NCBI GenBank assembly: GCA_016931515.1 | Contig: JAFGEQ010000002.1 | Coordinates: 1-64,000 of the forward strand | Source: a candidate division CSSED10-310 bacterium | GTDB lineage: Bacteria > CSSED10-310 | Reading direction: 5' to 3' | Length of the DNA: 64,000 bases | Shown: piece after piece, positions 54,292 to 63,041 of the stretch | Layout: each line of letters opens with the position of its first letter | How positions within the stretch are numbered: the first letter of the stretch is position 1 | The notes under the pieces: generated by a model | The model's database searches: none | What the model was told of the DNA's origin: nothing | What the model saw: the letters and a program-made list of their open reading frames with translations, nothing else | Program-made: the position numbers and the translations under genes

Positions 54292-55059
54292 ATGCTTATT
54301 GCTGTTATTTTACGACAAGTGCCTGACACGGAAGCAGATATTGTAATTCATCCCGAGGATCCGACACGGATTATCGGAGATGATATCAAGTGGATTATGA
54401 ACCCTTATGACGAATTCGCGGTTGAAGCGGCAGTGTCCACTGCAGAAGAACATTCAGGTGAGACACTTGCAATATGTATCGGTTCTGAAAAAGCCGAATC
54501 GGTCATTCGAACAGCCATGGCGATGGGAATCGATGCAGGATTGTTGATTAGAAGAGATTCCGACAACAATCCGGATATCATTTCCGAAGCGAAAGTCATC
54601 GCAGCGAGTTTGAAGGAGCAGATGCCGGATTTGATACTATGTGGACGTGAATATATTGATACCGGCGATGACGGCATAGCTGCGGCGCTGGCCGAGTTTC
54701 TTCATGTTCCTCATGTACTCAATGTAAATAAATTAACGGTAGATAGCGATCAGATTCAGGTTGAACGGGAAGTGGATGGTGATACATTGAGAATCTCGAT
54801 GACTCTCCCCGGGGTCGTATCCTGTCAAAAAGGTCTCAATGAACCTCGATATCCCAACTTGATGGCAGTTAGGAAAGCTCAAAAAAAGCCGTTGGACATA
54901 AAATCTCTGTCCGATCTGGGTGATGATGCAGCTCGAATGCGTTACATTGCGCTCTCATATCCACCGGCTAGAAGCGCCGGCAGACTAGTCAAAGGGGAGC
55001 CAGAGGACACAGCCCGTCAGGCAGCGGAATGGCTGACGCGAGACGCTCGCGCATTTTAA
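54292..55059 (+). CDS. etfB: Electron transfer flavoprotein beta subunit
   Basis: This 255-residue subunit has the usual opening IAVILRQVPDTEADIVI, NPYDEFAVEAA, LCGREYIDTGDDG and the C-terminal GVVSCQKGLNEPRYPNLMAVRKA block, the family signature. It pairs with EtfA to carry electrons from acyl-CoA dehydrogenases. Either AMP or a second FAD is bound in this subunit; bifurcating members bind FAD, which cannot be decided by eye. AAGGA lies seven bases before the ATG. It is 18 bases before the etfA start. Confidence 0.95.
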   Translation: MLIAVILRQVPDTEADIVIHPEDPTRIIGDDIKWIMNPYDEFAVEAAVSTAEEHSGETLAICIGSEKAESVIRTAMAMGIDAGLLIRRDSDNNPDIISEAKVIAASLKEQMPDLILCGREYIDTGDDGIAAALAEFLHVPHVLNVNKLTVDSDQIQVEREVDGDTLRISMTLPGVVSCQKGLNEPRYPNLMAVRKAQKKPLDIKSLSDLGDDAARMRYIALSYPPARSAGRLVKGEPEDTARQAAEWLTRDARAF

Positions 55060-55077
55060 TTGGAGAGGAGTATTGAT

Positions 55078-56040
55078 ATGTCAGGGATTTTAGTATGGGT
55101 GGAAACCAAAAACGGCAGACTTCGCAAATCCTCTCTTGAGGCGATTCAGGCAGGTTTGCAGATCGGCAAGAACTCGGAACCAGTGTCTGCTGTCGTTATC
55201 GGAGACAGAGTTTTAGCCGATCATGTTGCCATCTACCCGTTGAAAAATGTTTTTGTCATTTCAGGTGATCAGACGAAAACGTATCAAAGTGAACCATTCA
55301 CGGACGCATTTTTTCAGGCGTTCGAAGTATCCGGCGCCTCCACAGTGATAATGGGCGCAACAGCATTGGGACGGGATCTAAGTGCAAGATTGGCTGCACG
55401 GATGGATGCAGTTCTGGCTACGGATATCATCTCTGTCGATATGTCGGATGGCCTGTCGATCCTAAAACCGGTGTATTCGGGCAAGTTGATTGCAAAAATC
55501 AGTCTGGATGCTCCCCGGCAGGTTATCACGATTCGACCGAATGTTTTCGACACGCCTGAAGAGACAGGAAACACTGCACCTGTAGTAGTGATTGAACCCG
55601 TTTCAAGCGACATAAGAGCACAAGTCAGGGAAGCGGTTACAGCTGCGCAGGATGCCATCGATATTACTGAAGCGGAAATCATAGTATCCGGAGGCCGCGG
55701 GGTCGGTGGACCGGATGGATTCAAACTGCTCGAGGAAACCGCGAAGTTATTGGGAGGCTCTGTCGGAGCATCACGGACAGCCGTTGATGAGGGATGGATC
55801 CCTTATAAACATCAGGTCGGCCAGACAGGTAAGGTGGTCAGCCCGATTCTCTACATTGCATGCGGTATTTCAGGAGCCATTCAACATTTTGCCGGAATGG
55901 GTTCCGCTCGTTTTATCATCGCAATCAATACGGATCCTGAAGCACCAATAATGAAGAAAGCCGATTTCGCAATTGTAGGTAACCTGTTTAACGTGTTACC
56001 TGCACTGCGCGATGAATTGGGTAAAATCATTCGAAAATAA
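55078..56040 (+). CDS. etfA: Electron transfer flavoprotein alpha subunit
   Basis: I place the start at the ATG at 55078, nine bases after GGAGAGG, and not at the TTG 18 bases upstream. The 320-residue subunit has the C-terminal FAD-binding domain with SGGRGVGGPDGFKLLEE, VGASRTAVDEGWIPYKHQVGQTG and YIACGISGAIQH. It binds the FAD that exchanges electrons with the membrane reductase. Downstream, the Fe-S reductase begins 27 bases later. The set etfB-etfA-reductase is a complete route from acyl-CoA dehydrogenases to quinone. Confidence 0.95.
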   Translation: MSGILVWVETKNGRLRKSSLEAIQAGLQIGKNSEPVSAVVIGDRVLADHVAIYPLKNVFVISGDQTKTYQSEPFTDAFFQAFEVSGASTVIMGATALGRDLSARLAARMDAVLATDIISVDMSDGLSILKPVYSGKLIAKISLDAPRQVITIRPNVFDTPEETGNTAPVVVIEPVSSDIRAQVREAVTAAQDAIDITEAEIIVSGGRGVGGPDGFKLLEETAKLLGGSVGASRTAVDEGWIPYKHQVGQTGKVVSPILYIACGISGAIQHFAGMGSARFIIAINTDPEAPIMKKADFAIVGNLFNVLPALRDELGKIIRK

Positions 56041-56067
56041 TCGAAAACCGGTTTGTTCGGAGGTTTT

Positions 56068-58074
56068 ATGGATCATACATTCTTTCACGCATTGATTGTA
56101 TCGCTGGCGATACCCGGCGCATTGTACCCATTCATCAAAGCAGTCCACAGAAAGTTTGCACTTCTGCAAAAAAGTAATCCTGTTCCAGATCCGATCAGTG
56201 AACATCGAGTGCGAGTTAAAGAGCTGTTATCCATTTTTCTGGGTCAACAAAAGCTGTTTCAGGATTTCAAACCGGGCATCATGCATGCAGTAATTTTCTG
56301 GGGGTTTCTTGCATTACTGCTGCGTGCCATTACACTTTTTATGATGTGCTTGTTCGGTTTTCAGTTTCATCTGCCTCTGCTTGGCAGTAATCAAATCACG
56401 GGGCGTCTGTTCTCCCTGATTACAGGTATGGCAACTGTCAGTGTTCTGATCATGGTGATATATGCCATGTACCGGCGCTATGTCCAGAAAGTGAAACGTT
56501 TGATTAACACATGGGGAGCTGCGTTTGTTTTAGGTATGATCGCCATGTTGATGATCACTGACCTGCTCTTCGATGGTGTTTTCCATGGCATCAGGAATAC
56601 AGGCTTTTTATGGTATTCGCCCTTCGGATCAACTCTAGGAATTCTGTTCGCAGGCAGCAGTGGCATTGTTAACCCGGCAATGGTTTGGCTCGGGCATTTT
56701 TGTATTGTTTTGCATTGTCTTGGAATTCTTGCATTCCTTGTGTATCTCCCCAGCGGGAAGCACATGCATATCCTGACATCGGTTTTCAATGTCTATTTAC
56801 GGCCCCTGCATCGAACCGGGCGACTTGTCAAACTTGATCTTGACGATGAAACGATCGAATCTTTTGGGATCGAGAAGATGGACGATCATACCTGGAAAGA
56901 TGTGCTGGACTTGTACACATGTACGGAATGTGGCCGGTGCAATGACCAATGTCCAGCTGCATTAACCGGGAAGTCGCTCGCACCTAGAGAAATTACAATT
57001 GCGGAGAATCATTTTCTACAAGATGAAGATGCTGACCGGATACTGACCGGATGCGCAACCGATGAACCTGTCAAGCAACTGATTCCGGATGTCGTCAGCG
57101 AAGCCGCTATTTGGGAATGTACAACCTGTCATGCATGTGAACAGGCTTGCCCGGTCAACATTGGCTATGTTCACCGGATAATAGGCCTCCGCAGAGCAGC
57201 AAATCTCAACCGCGGAGAATTTCCCAAGGAGTTAAAACGCGTTTTCAAGGGCATGGAAAACAATAGCAATCCTTGGAATATCGGGGCCTCTAAGCGAGGA
57301 GATTGGGCATCTGATCTGGACATTCCATTCTTCTCAGACACGCCCAATGCCGAATTCCTTTTATATCCAGGCTGCGCCGGTTCATTCGATGATCGGGCTA
57401 TAAAAGTTACCAAAACCCTCGTTCAATTACTCCGCAAGTTGAATATCTCGTTTGCGATTCTGGGATCCGATGAGACCTGTTGTGGCGAAACCGCCCGGCG
57501 TCTGGGTGAAGAAGCATTGGGACAATCCTTGATTCATGCCAACATTGAGTTGTTTAATGAACTCGGAGTTAAAAGCATCCTGACAACATGTCCGCACTGC
57601 TACAATACATTCAAAAACGAGTATCCTGATTTCGGCGGTAATTTCAAAGTGATCCATCATTCTCAACTGCTCGCCGGGTGGGTCAGAAATAATCCGATTT
57701 TTCCTGCTGCCGTGCAGCTTCAGGACGTGACAATACATGATCCATGTTACCTTGGTCGGGTCAATGGTGATTACGATAGCGCCAGATCCATTATCAATGG
57801 CATCAGTGGACTGATCACAACCGAAACCGAAAAAAACCGCTCAAAATCAATGTGTTGCGGCGCAGGTGGAGGTATGTTCTGGATGGAGGAAACCGGCGAA
57901 CGGATTAACCACAGTCGATTTGATGAGTTAATGGTACAACAGCCATCTCAAATTGCTGTTTCTTGTCCATATTGTCTGATCATGCTGTCGGATGCAGCCA
58001 AAGATAAACAGGTACAGGATGCCGTGAAAGTGCAGGATGTTGCAGAGATCCTGTTATCTGCAATTGATCGTTGA
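56068..58074 (+). CDS. Membrane-bound ETF:quinone-type Fe-S oxidoreductase (HdrD-like, EtfD/EMO type)
   Basis: This 668-residue protein starts at the ATG at 56068 after GGAGG. Its N-terminal third has about five membrane helices with a cytochrome b/NarI-like look and several His residues. Then two 4Fe-4S motifs (CTECGRCNDQCP and CTTCHACEQACP) and two CCG domains (LYPGCAG, DETCCGE; HDPCYLG, CCGAGGG) form an HdrD-like part. The protein matches ETF:menaquinone oxidoreductases described in anaerobic acyl-CoA degraders, which take electrons from reduced ETF and pass them to menaquinone. Its position right after etfBA supports this role. Confidence 0.9.
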   Translation: MDHTFFHALIVSLAIPGALYPFIKAVHRKFALLQKSNPVPDPISEHRVRVKELLSIFLGQQKLFQDFKPGIMHAVIFWGFLALLLRAITLFMMCLFGFQFHLPLLGSNQITGRLFSLITGMATVSVLIMVIYAMYRRYVQKVKRLINTWGAAFVLGMIAMLMITDLLFDGVFHGIRNTGFLWYSPFGSTLGILFAGSSGIVNPAMVWLGHFCIVLHCLGILAFLVYLPSGKHMHILTSVFNVYLRPLHRTGRLVKLDLDDETIESFGIEKMDDHTWKDVLDLYTCTECGRCNDQCPAALTGKSLAPREITIAENHFLQDEDADRILTGCATDEPVKQLIPDVVSEAAIWECTTCHACEQACPVNIGYVHRIIGLRRAANLNRGEFPKELKRVFKGMENNSNPWNIGASKRGDWASDLDIPFFSDTPNAEFLLYPGCAGSFDDRAIKVTKTLVQLLRKLNISFAILGSDETCCGETARRLGEEALGQSLIHANIELFNELGVKSILTTCPHCYNTFKNEYPDFGGNFKVIHHSQLLAGWVRNNPIFPAAVQLQDVTIHDPCYLGRVNGDYDSARSIINGISGLITTETEKNRSKSMCCGAGGGMFWMEETGERINHSRFDELMVQQPSQIAVSCPYCLIMLSDAAKDKQVQDAVKVQDVAEILLSAIDR

Positions 58075-58102
58075 TCAAATCAGTCTTTAGTGGACCGCTT
58101 CG

Positions 58103-59164
58103 TCAATACAATCGTTTCAGGTTCCGTTTTGCAACAGGATCATTCGGATTGATGCGCAGTGCCTGGCGATAAGCGTCTTTTGCACCGTTGCGTTCACCTT
58201 GTTTTTGCAACACATTGCCTAATAAAACAAAGGCTGCAGCATTCCTTGTGTCGCAATCGATCGCTGTTCGGAACGATGCCTCCGCATCACTCAGATTATC
58301 TTGGGACAAAGCAATCTGTCCTGCCAGCATGTGCCCTGAGCTGGACCGTGGTTCCTTCACTAAGTACAAAGCCAGATTTTTTCTTGCGTTCCCGATTTGC
58401 CCTTCATTGTAATAGCAAAAGGCGATATTCAATCGTGCCACGCTGTTACCAGGATCGATACTAATACCACGTTGATAGTAATTTATCGCGTCAACAAAAT
58501 GGTTCTGCTCCTGTAGAATCATGCCGACACTAAAATGCAATACGGCGGACTCGGGAAAATCATTGGACGCCTTTAAAATTGCATCCTGATACTCTGATTT
58601 TTTTTCCGTTTTTACAAGCATACGGATGAGGTCAATACGAATAAACTCATCACCGGGTTGAAGCTCTGACGCTCTGCGGAATTTCTCCGCCGCCAGTTGC
58701 CAATTCCCTTTAATCTTGTAAATTCTGGCCATTTCGAGGATGGCCTGATAGTAATCGGATTGACTATCTAACAGAATTTCAAATTCCTTGAGCGCTTCAT
58801 CATACAGGCCTTGCTGCTTCAACAGAATGCCCAGTTCCATTCTTGTGATCAGCACGCTCGACTCGATGTCGAGTGCTTGTCTATAGTAGAGGACCGCCTG
58901 TTCAGGCTGCCCGGTCTCAGCTAATGCTCTTGCATACGCCGCCAGGGCGATGAAACTATCCGGATTGTTCATCACTGCCTGGCCACAGGTATCCACCGCT
59001 TCTGAGTATTTTCCAGATTCAACCAGCATGAAGCACTCATCAATCATTGGATCCGTGTCCGCTTGTCGTGATTCTTGCGCGATCTTTCGGGAATCCGGCA
59101 CACAGCCTGTCATAAAGCTGCTCAGGCAAACCAAAATGAAAATGGTGAAAAACCAGTTCCTCAT
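58103..59164 (-). CDS. TPR-repeat lipoprotein
   Basis: This 353-residue protein has a lipobox (SFMTGC, Cys21) followed by at least eight TPR motifs from about residue 40 to the C-terminus (for example GQPEQAVLYYRQALDIE and GLYDEALKEFEILLDSQ). TPR lipoproteins of this kind, such as PilF/PilW, tether or help to build outer-membrane complexes. It is 56 bases downstream of the ABC transporter genes and could be co-transcribed with them. The convergent Fe-S reductase gene ends 28 bases away. Confidence 0.85.
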   Translation of the reverse strand: MRNWFFTIFILVCLSSFMTGCVPDSRKIAQESRQADTDPMIDECFMLVESGKYSEAVDTCGQAVMNNPDSFIALAAYARALAETGQPEQAVLYYRQALDIESSVLITRMELGILLKQQGLYDEALKEFEILLDSQSDYYQAILEMARIYKIKGNWQLAAEKFRRASELQPGDEFIRIDLIRMLVKTEKKSEYQDAILKASNDFPESAVLHFSVGMILQEQNHFVDAINYYQRGISIDPGNSVARLNIAFCYYNEGQIGNARKNLALYLVKEPRSSSGHMLAGQIALSQDNLSDAEASFRTAIDCDTRNAAAFVLLGNVLQKQGERNGAKDAYRQALRINPNDPVAKRNLKRLY

Positions 59165-59220
59165 TGCTATCTCCTTTCAAAACGTGCCGCAGAGTGGAAA
59201 GCCATAACTATGGAATAGTA

Positions 59221-61011
59221 TCAACCCGGCTTTCCCGCGTAATACAATTGATGCAGACGAGGGTATATCCCATTTTGTTTCTTCAATAATTCGTCATGAG
59301 TTCCAGACTCTGCCAGATGTCCTTTATGGAAGACAAAAATCCTGTCTGCATTGCGAATAGTCGACAAGCGATGTGCCACAACCAGTGCCGTCCTGCCTTT
59401 TAGAATCTTCTCTGTTGCGATCTGGATGACGGATTCGGTTACAGTGTCTATGTTTGACGTTGCTTCATCAAGAATCACAATCTGGGGATTGAAGCTTATT
59501 GTACGCATAAATGAGACGAGCTGCTTCTGACCCGCTGATAGTCGCCGGCCTCCTTCACCCACTTCCGTCGCAAACTTCCTGCTCATCCGGTTGATGAATG
59601 TCGCCAAACCGCTCTGTTCCGCAATCCTTTCCAACTCCATATCGGAAATCCCCTGCCGACCGACCCGGATATTGTCTGCTATTGACCCGTTAAAAATAAA
59701 CGCGTCCTGGTGAATCAACCCCAAGAATCCCCGAAGCACATTGAGCGGTATTTTTCGGATATCAGTGCCATCCAATCGGATAACACCCCGGACCGGATCA
59801 TAAAACCTACATAACAGGTTCGTCAGAGTCGTTTTACCCGCTCCAGTAGCCCCCACAACAGCGATACTCTCTCCAGGGTGAATCACAAACGAGACATCTT
59901 TCATGACCCATTCTTCATTATTATAAGCAAACCAGACATTTTCGAATCGAATTTCCCCGACAATGGTCTCTGGGATTACCGCATCATCTTCCAAAGGTTC
60001 TGAGACACCGGTCGACATATCCATTACCTGGAATATCCGCTCCGATGAAGCAAGTGCAGATTGGAGAATATTAATCTGTTGAGACATATCCTGAATCGGG
60101 CGGAAAAAACGCCTGGCATATTGAAAAAAGGCAACTAAAACGCCAACAGTGATGCCTCCTCCCTGGATCATAAAACCGCCATACTTCAAAAGCAGTACGA
60201 TCGTGATTGCGCTCGTTATCTCCACTGTTGGGACAAAAAGAGCGAAGTAGAATACGGTTTGGAGATGTGCATTGAGTGTTTCCTGGTTAGCGCGATCGAA
60301 TTGTTCACGAACTTTTAGATTATTGTTAAACAACTGGATAACATGTATTCCTCGGATATGTTCAGAGAGGAATCCGTTGAGTGCGGCAACTTTCGTCCGT
60401 ACCGCTCGAAAACTGTCCCGAAATTTTTTCCTGAACAGGATGACATTCACTGCGAACAGAACCATGCTTAACAGGACAAATATAGTGAGTCGGGTATTCA
60501 AGGAAAACATAATGACAACGATACCTATCAGTGTCATGGAGTCACCGATAAACTGAACAACACCGGAGGAAAACAGTTCGTTCAAGGTCTCAATATCTGA
60601 TGTAAGGCGGGTGATGATCCAGCCTGTTGGAAATTTGTCAAAAAAGCGGATATCCAGCGATTGAATATGTTTAAACAGAGATTTACGGATATCATTCATG
60701 ATTGATTGCCCAGTCAATGCCATCGTATAGATCTGGCTGAACATTGCGATAAAACTGCCGAGAATCGTCATCATATATATTGCAGTCAATCGTAACAAAC
60801 CGGAGTAATTCTTGTCTGCGATTGGACCATCGATTGCAGATTTTATAATGTATGGACCGGCGAGTTGAAGAGTGGAAAACGCCAGAAGACATATGAGAGC
60901 AAGGATTACTTGAAGCCAGTAGGGCTTAAGAAATCCGAAAATTCTTCCAGTCGTACTGAGATTGATCGTAAAATTTTCAGGTATCTCTGCTGCATGGTGC
61001 ATTCTCGGCAT
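59221..61011 (-). CDS. ABC exporter half-transporter (membrane and ATPase domains), second
   Basis: I choose the ATG at 61011 (MPRMHHAAEIPEN), which overlaps the upstream stop by one base in TAATG; an ATG 42 bases upstream lies inside the neighbouring gene. The 596-residue protein has six membrane helices (about 25-320) and an ATPase domain with Walker A GATGAGKT, signature LSAGQKQL, Walker B VILDEATS and H-loop AHRLST. The signature is LSAGQ and not LSGGQ, a mild change that occurs in one half of many heterodimeric exporters. It probably pairs with its neighbour to form a lipid, peptide or drug flippase. Confidence 0.93.
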   Translation of the reverse strand: MPRMHHAAEIPENFTINLSTTGRIFGFLKPYWLQVILALICLLAFSTLQLAGPYIIKSAIDGPIADKNYSGLLRLTAIYMMTILGSFIAMFSQIYTMALTGQSIMNDIRKSLFKHIQSLDIRFFDKFPTGWIITRLTSDIETLNELFSSGVVQFIGDSMTLIGIVVIMFSLNTRLTIFVLLSMVLFAVNVILFRKKFRDSFRAVRTKVAALNGFLSEHIRGIHVIQLFNNNLKVREQFDRANQETLNAHLQTVFYFALFVPTVEITSAITIVLLLKYGGFMIQGGGITVGVLVAFFQYARRFFRPIQDMSQQINILQSALASSERIFQVMDMSTGVSEPLEDDAVIPETIVGEIRFENVWFAYNNEEWVMKDVSFVIHPGESIAVVGATGAGKTTLTNLLCRFYDPVRGVIRLDGTDIRKIPLNVLRGFLGLIHQDAFIFNGSIADNIRVGRQGISDMELERIAEQSGLATFINRMSRKFATEVGEGGRRLSAGQKQLVSFMRTISFNPQIVILDEATSNIDTVTESVIQIATEKILKGRTALVVAHRLSTIRNADRIFVFHKGHLAESGTHDELLKKQNGIYPRLHQLYYAGKPG

Positions 61012-62768
61012 TAAAAAGACTCCAATTGAGATAGTAGATCCTGACGCCGGCAAAGGTCCGCATAATATCCATTCGCAGCAACCAGTGTGTCATGATCACC
61101 ATCTTCGCTAATCCCGCCGTCCTCCAAAATTAAAATCCGGTCAGCTCGCCGTGCTGTATTCATTCTGTGGGAAATGATAATCGTCGTCTTCTTTCCTTTA
61201 ATTTGTAGAAGCTTATTAAGGATTGCCTCTTCAGTCGCTATGTCAACGCTTGAAAACGGATCATCCAGAAGAAGGAGATCTGAGTCGCGAAGGAGCATTC
61301 GAGCAAGTGTCAGGCGTTGCTTCTGACCCCCCGATAAATTTATCCCCCGTTCACCGAGGTGTGTCTCCAACTGATCCGGGAATTCCATGAATTCCTGGTC
61401 CAAATTCGCGATCTCAAGCGCATTCATAAGAACGGTCGGATCTGACGATCTGGCTCCGAAAAACAGATTGTTGGCAATCGAGTCAGAAAAAACAACGATG
61501 TTTTGCGGCATTATTCCAACATATTCTCGAATAGGATATTCCGGTAACGAATCGGTTGGATATCCATTAATTGATACTGTCCCTGAAGTGGGAAGGTAGC
61601 TTCGTGTGATCAGATTCATGAGGGTTGTTTTTCCTGATCCCGATGCTCCCATGACTGCCACTGTTTCCCCCTGTTTGATTGAAAAATTGGTTTTTTCCAG
61701 AACATAGGGTTGATCAGGACAGTATTTGAAGCAGACATCTTTGAACTCGATATCACCTCTGAACTGATGAACAGGAATGTAATCATCCCCCGGCAGCATA
61801 CCCAGGCATGGTTTTTCTTCAAAGATTGACTGGATTCTTTGCATGGCAGCAGATCCCTGCTGAATCAGACCGACAACCCAGCCGACAGCAAAGAGAGGCC
61901 ATGAGAGGATTGCCAGGTATTCAAGAAAGGCAACCATACTCCCAATGGTAATCCGTCCGGAGATAACCCACCATCCACAGAAGAGCAGAATGACGCTCGT
62001 AGAAATGCCTGTAAGAAGTGTCATCAGCGGCGTAAACAAACCCTGGAAGCGAACCAGATTTAAATTTTTCCGGACATAATTGTCACTCATCGCGTTTAAC
62101 TTCTCGCATTCCACTGATTCAAGGTTATAGGCCTTAACAATCCGAATCCCGGTCAGATTTTCCTGTACACAGGATGTGATTTCAGCAAGCTGCTCCTGAA
62201 CCTGTTCGGAGTGGAATCGGATCTTCCTGCCCATGAAGTAAAACATGACCGGCATCAAAGGAAGAGGGATTAAGGACAGCAGTGTCAGCCGGATATCGAT
62301 GACCAGCATAAAACTCAATGCAAAAATCAAGGAAACGATAGTGTTTCCTATTTGCATCAACGCAGGACCCAATATCATTCGAACTCGGAGAATATCATTA
62401 GTCATCCTTGATAGGATGTCACCGCTTGAAACACGATCATAATAGGATCGGGGCAGTATTAGAACATGCTCAAAAATCTTCTGTCTCAAGTCTCCTTCAA
62501 CATGCCGGCTGACACCAATAATCAACCATCTCATGAGAAATCGAAATATGCAGACACTGATGGTTACACTCAGAATGGCCAGAATATACAGTCCGATTCT
62601 GGCTTTAAAATGGTCACTGCCCAAATCATCAACTGCCATCTTCATAATCCACGGCTGGATCATCATCAGACTCGAGGAGCAGAGGAGGCAGAGCAATCCC
62701 AACGTGAGTGTTTTAGAATAAGGTTTCCAGTAAGGTGCCAGTATGTTATGAAGGCGTTTTAATGTCAT
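61011..62768 (-). CDS. ABC exporter half-transporter (membrane and ATPase domains), first
   Basis: This 585-residue half-transporter has an N-terminal six-helix membrane domain (about 18-310) and an ATPase domain with Walker A GASGSGKT, the canonical LSGGQKQRL signature, Walker B LLLLDDPFSSVD and switch His in SHRMNT. The catalytic residue after Walker B is Asp (DDPF) in place of the usual Glu, so this half has a degenerate ATP site of the kind found in heterodimeric exporters such as TM287/288 and BmrCD. It is translationally coupled to the second half. Its start has no strong ribosome-binding site. Confidence 0.93.
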   Translation of the reverse strand: MTLKRLHNILAPYWKPYSKTLTLGLLCLLCSSSLMMIQPWIMKMAVDDLGSDHFKARIGLYILAILSVTISVCIFRFLMRWLIIGVSRHVEGDLRQKIFEHVLILPRSYYDRVSSGDILSRMTNDILRVRMILGPALMQIGNTIVSLIFALSFMLVIDIRLTLLSLIPLPLMPVMFYFMGRKIRFHSEQVQEQLAEITSCVQENLTGIRIVKAYNLESVECEKLNAMSDNYVRKNLNLVRFQGLFTPLMTLLTGISTSVILLFCGWWVISGRITIGSMVAFLEYLAILSWPLFAVGWVVGLIQQGSAAMQRIQSIFEEKPCLGMLPGDDYIPVHQFRGDIEFKDVCFKYCPDQPYVLEKTNFSIKQGETVAVMGASGSGKTTLMNLITRSYLPTSGTVSINGYPTDSLPEYPIREYVGIMPQNIVVFSDSIANNLFFGARSSDPTVLMNALEIANLDQEFMEFPDQLETHLGERGINLSGGQKQRLTLARMLLRDSDLLLLDDPFSSVDIATEEAILNKLLQIKGKKTTIIISHRMNTARRADRILILEDGGISEDGDHDTLVAANGYYADLCRRQDLLSQLESF

Positions 62769-62812
62769 TCTCGAAGTCGTGGTTGATCTGATCGGAAATG
62801 ATCAGGGGACGA

Positions 62813-62841
62813 AGTATAAAAGAATTTCTCCTTTTTCTCAA
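62813..62841 (-). promoter_or_regulatory. Sigma-70 promoter of the ABC exporter operon
   Basis: On the minus strand, TTGAGA (62841-62836) and TATACT (62818-62813) are 17 bases apart. Transcription would start near 62806, giving a leader of about 38 bases. Confidence 0.6.
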
Positions 62842-62936
62842 ATTGACCAGATGACATACAGGTTGTTTTGGGTGTGGAGATTGTTCGATACGGTTTCACA
62901 AACAATGACAAACGCTGTTACATTTTATTTCAAGAT

Positions 62937-62977
62937 TTTTACATTTTGTAAAATTTTCTGGTATTCCTGTTAGGAAT
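62937..62977. promoter_or_regulatory. Two adjacent inverted repeats upstream of the kinase-like gene
   Basis: TTTTAC and GTAAAA (62937-62942 and 62948-62953) flank ATTTT, and ATTCC and GGAAT (62963-62967 and 62973-62977) flank TGTTA. Both lie in an AT-rich stretch just before TAAAAT (62982-62987), a possible -10 box for the gene at 63042. They may be operator sites or small hairpins. Confidence 0.4.
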
Positions 62978-63041
62978 TTCGTAAAATATCCGGTGGAAAA
63001 AGTTGGATTATCAGGCAAATCCAAACCAAAGGGATAACACG

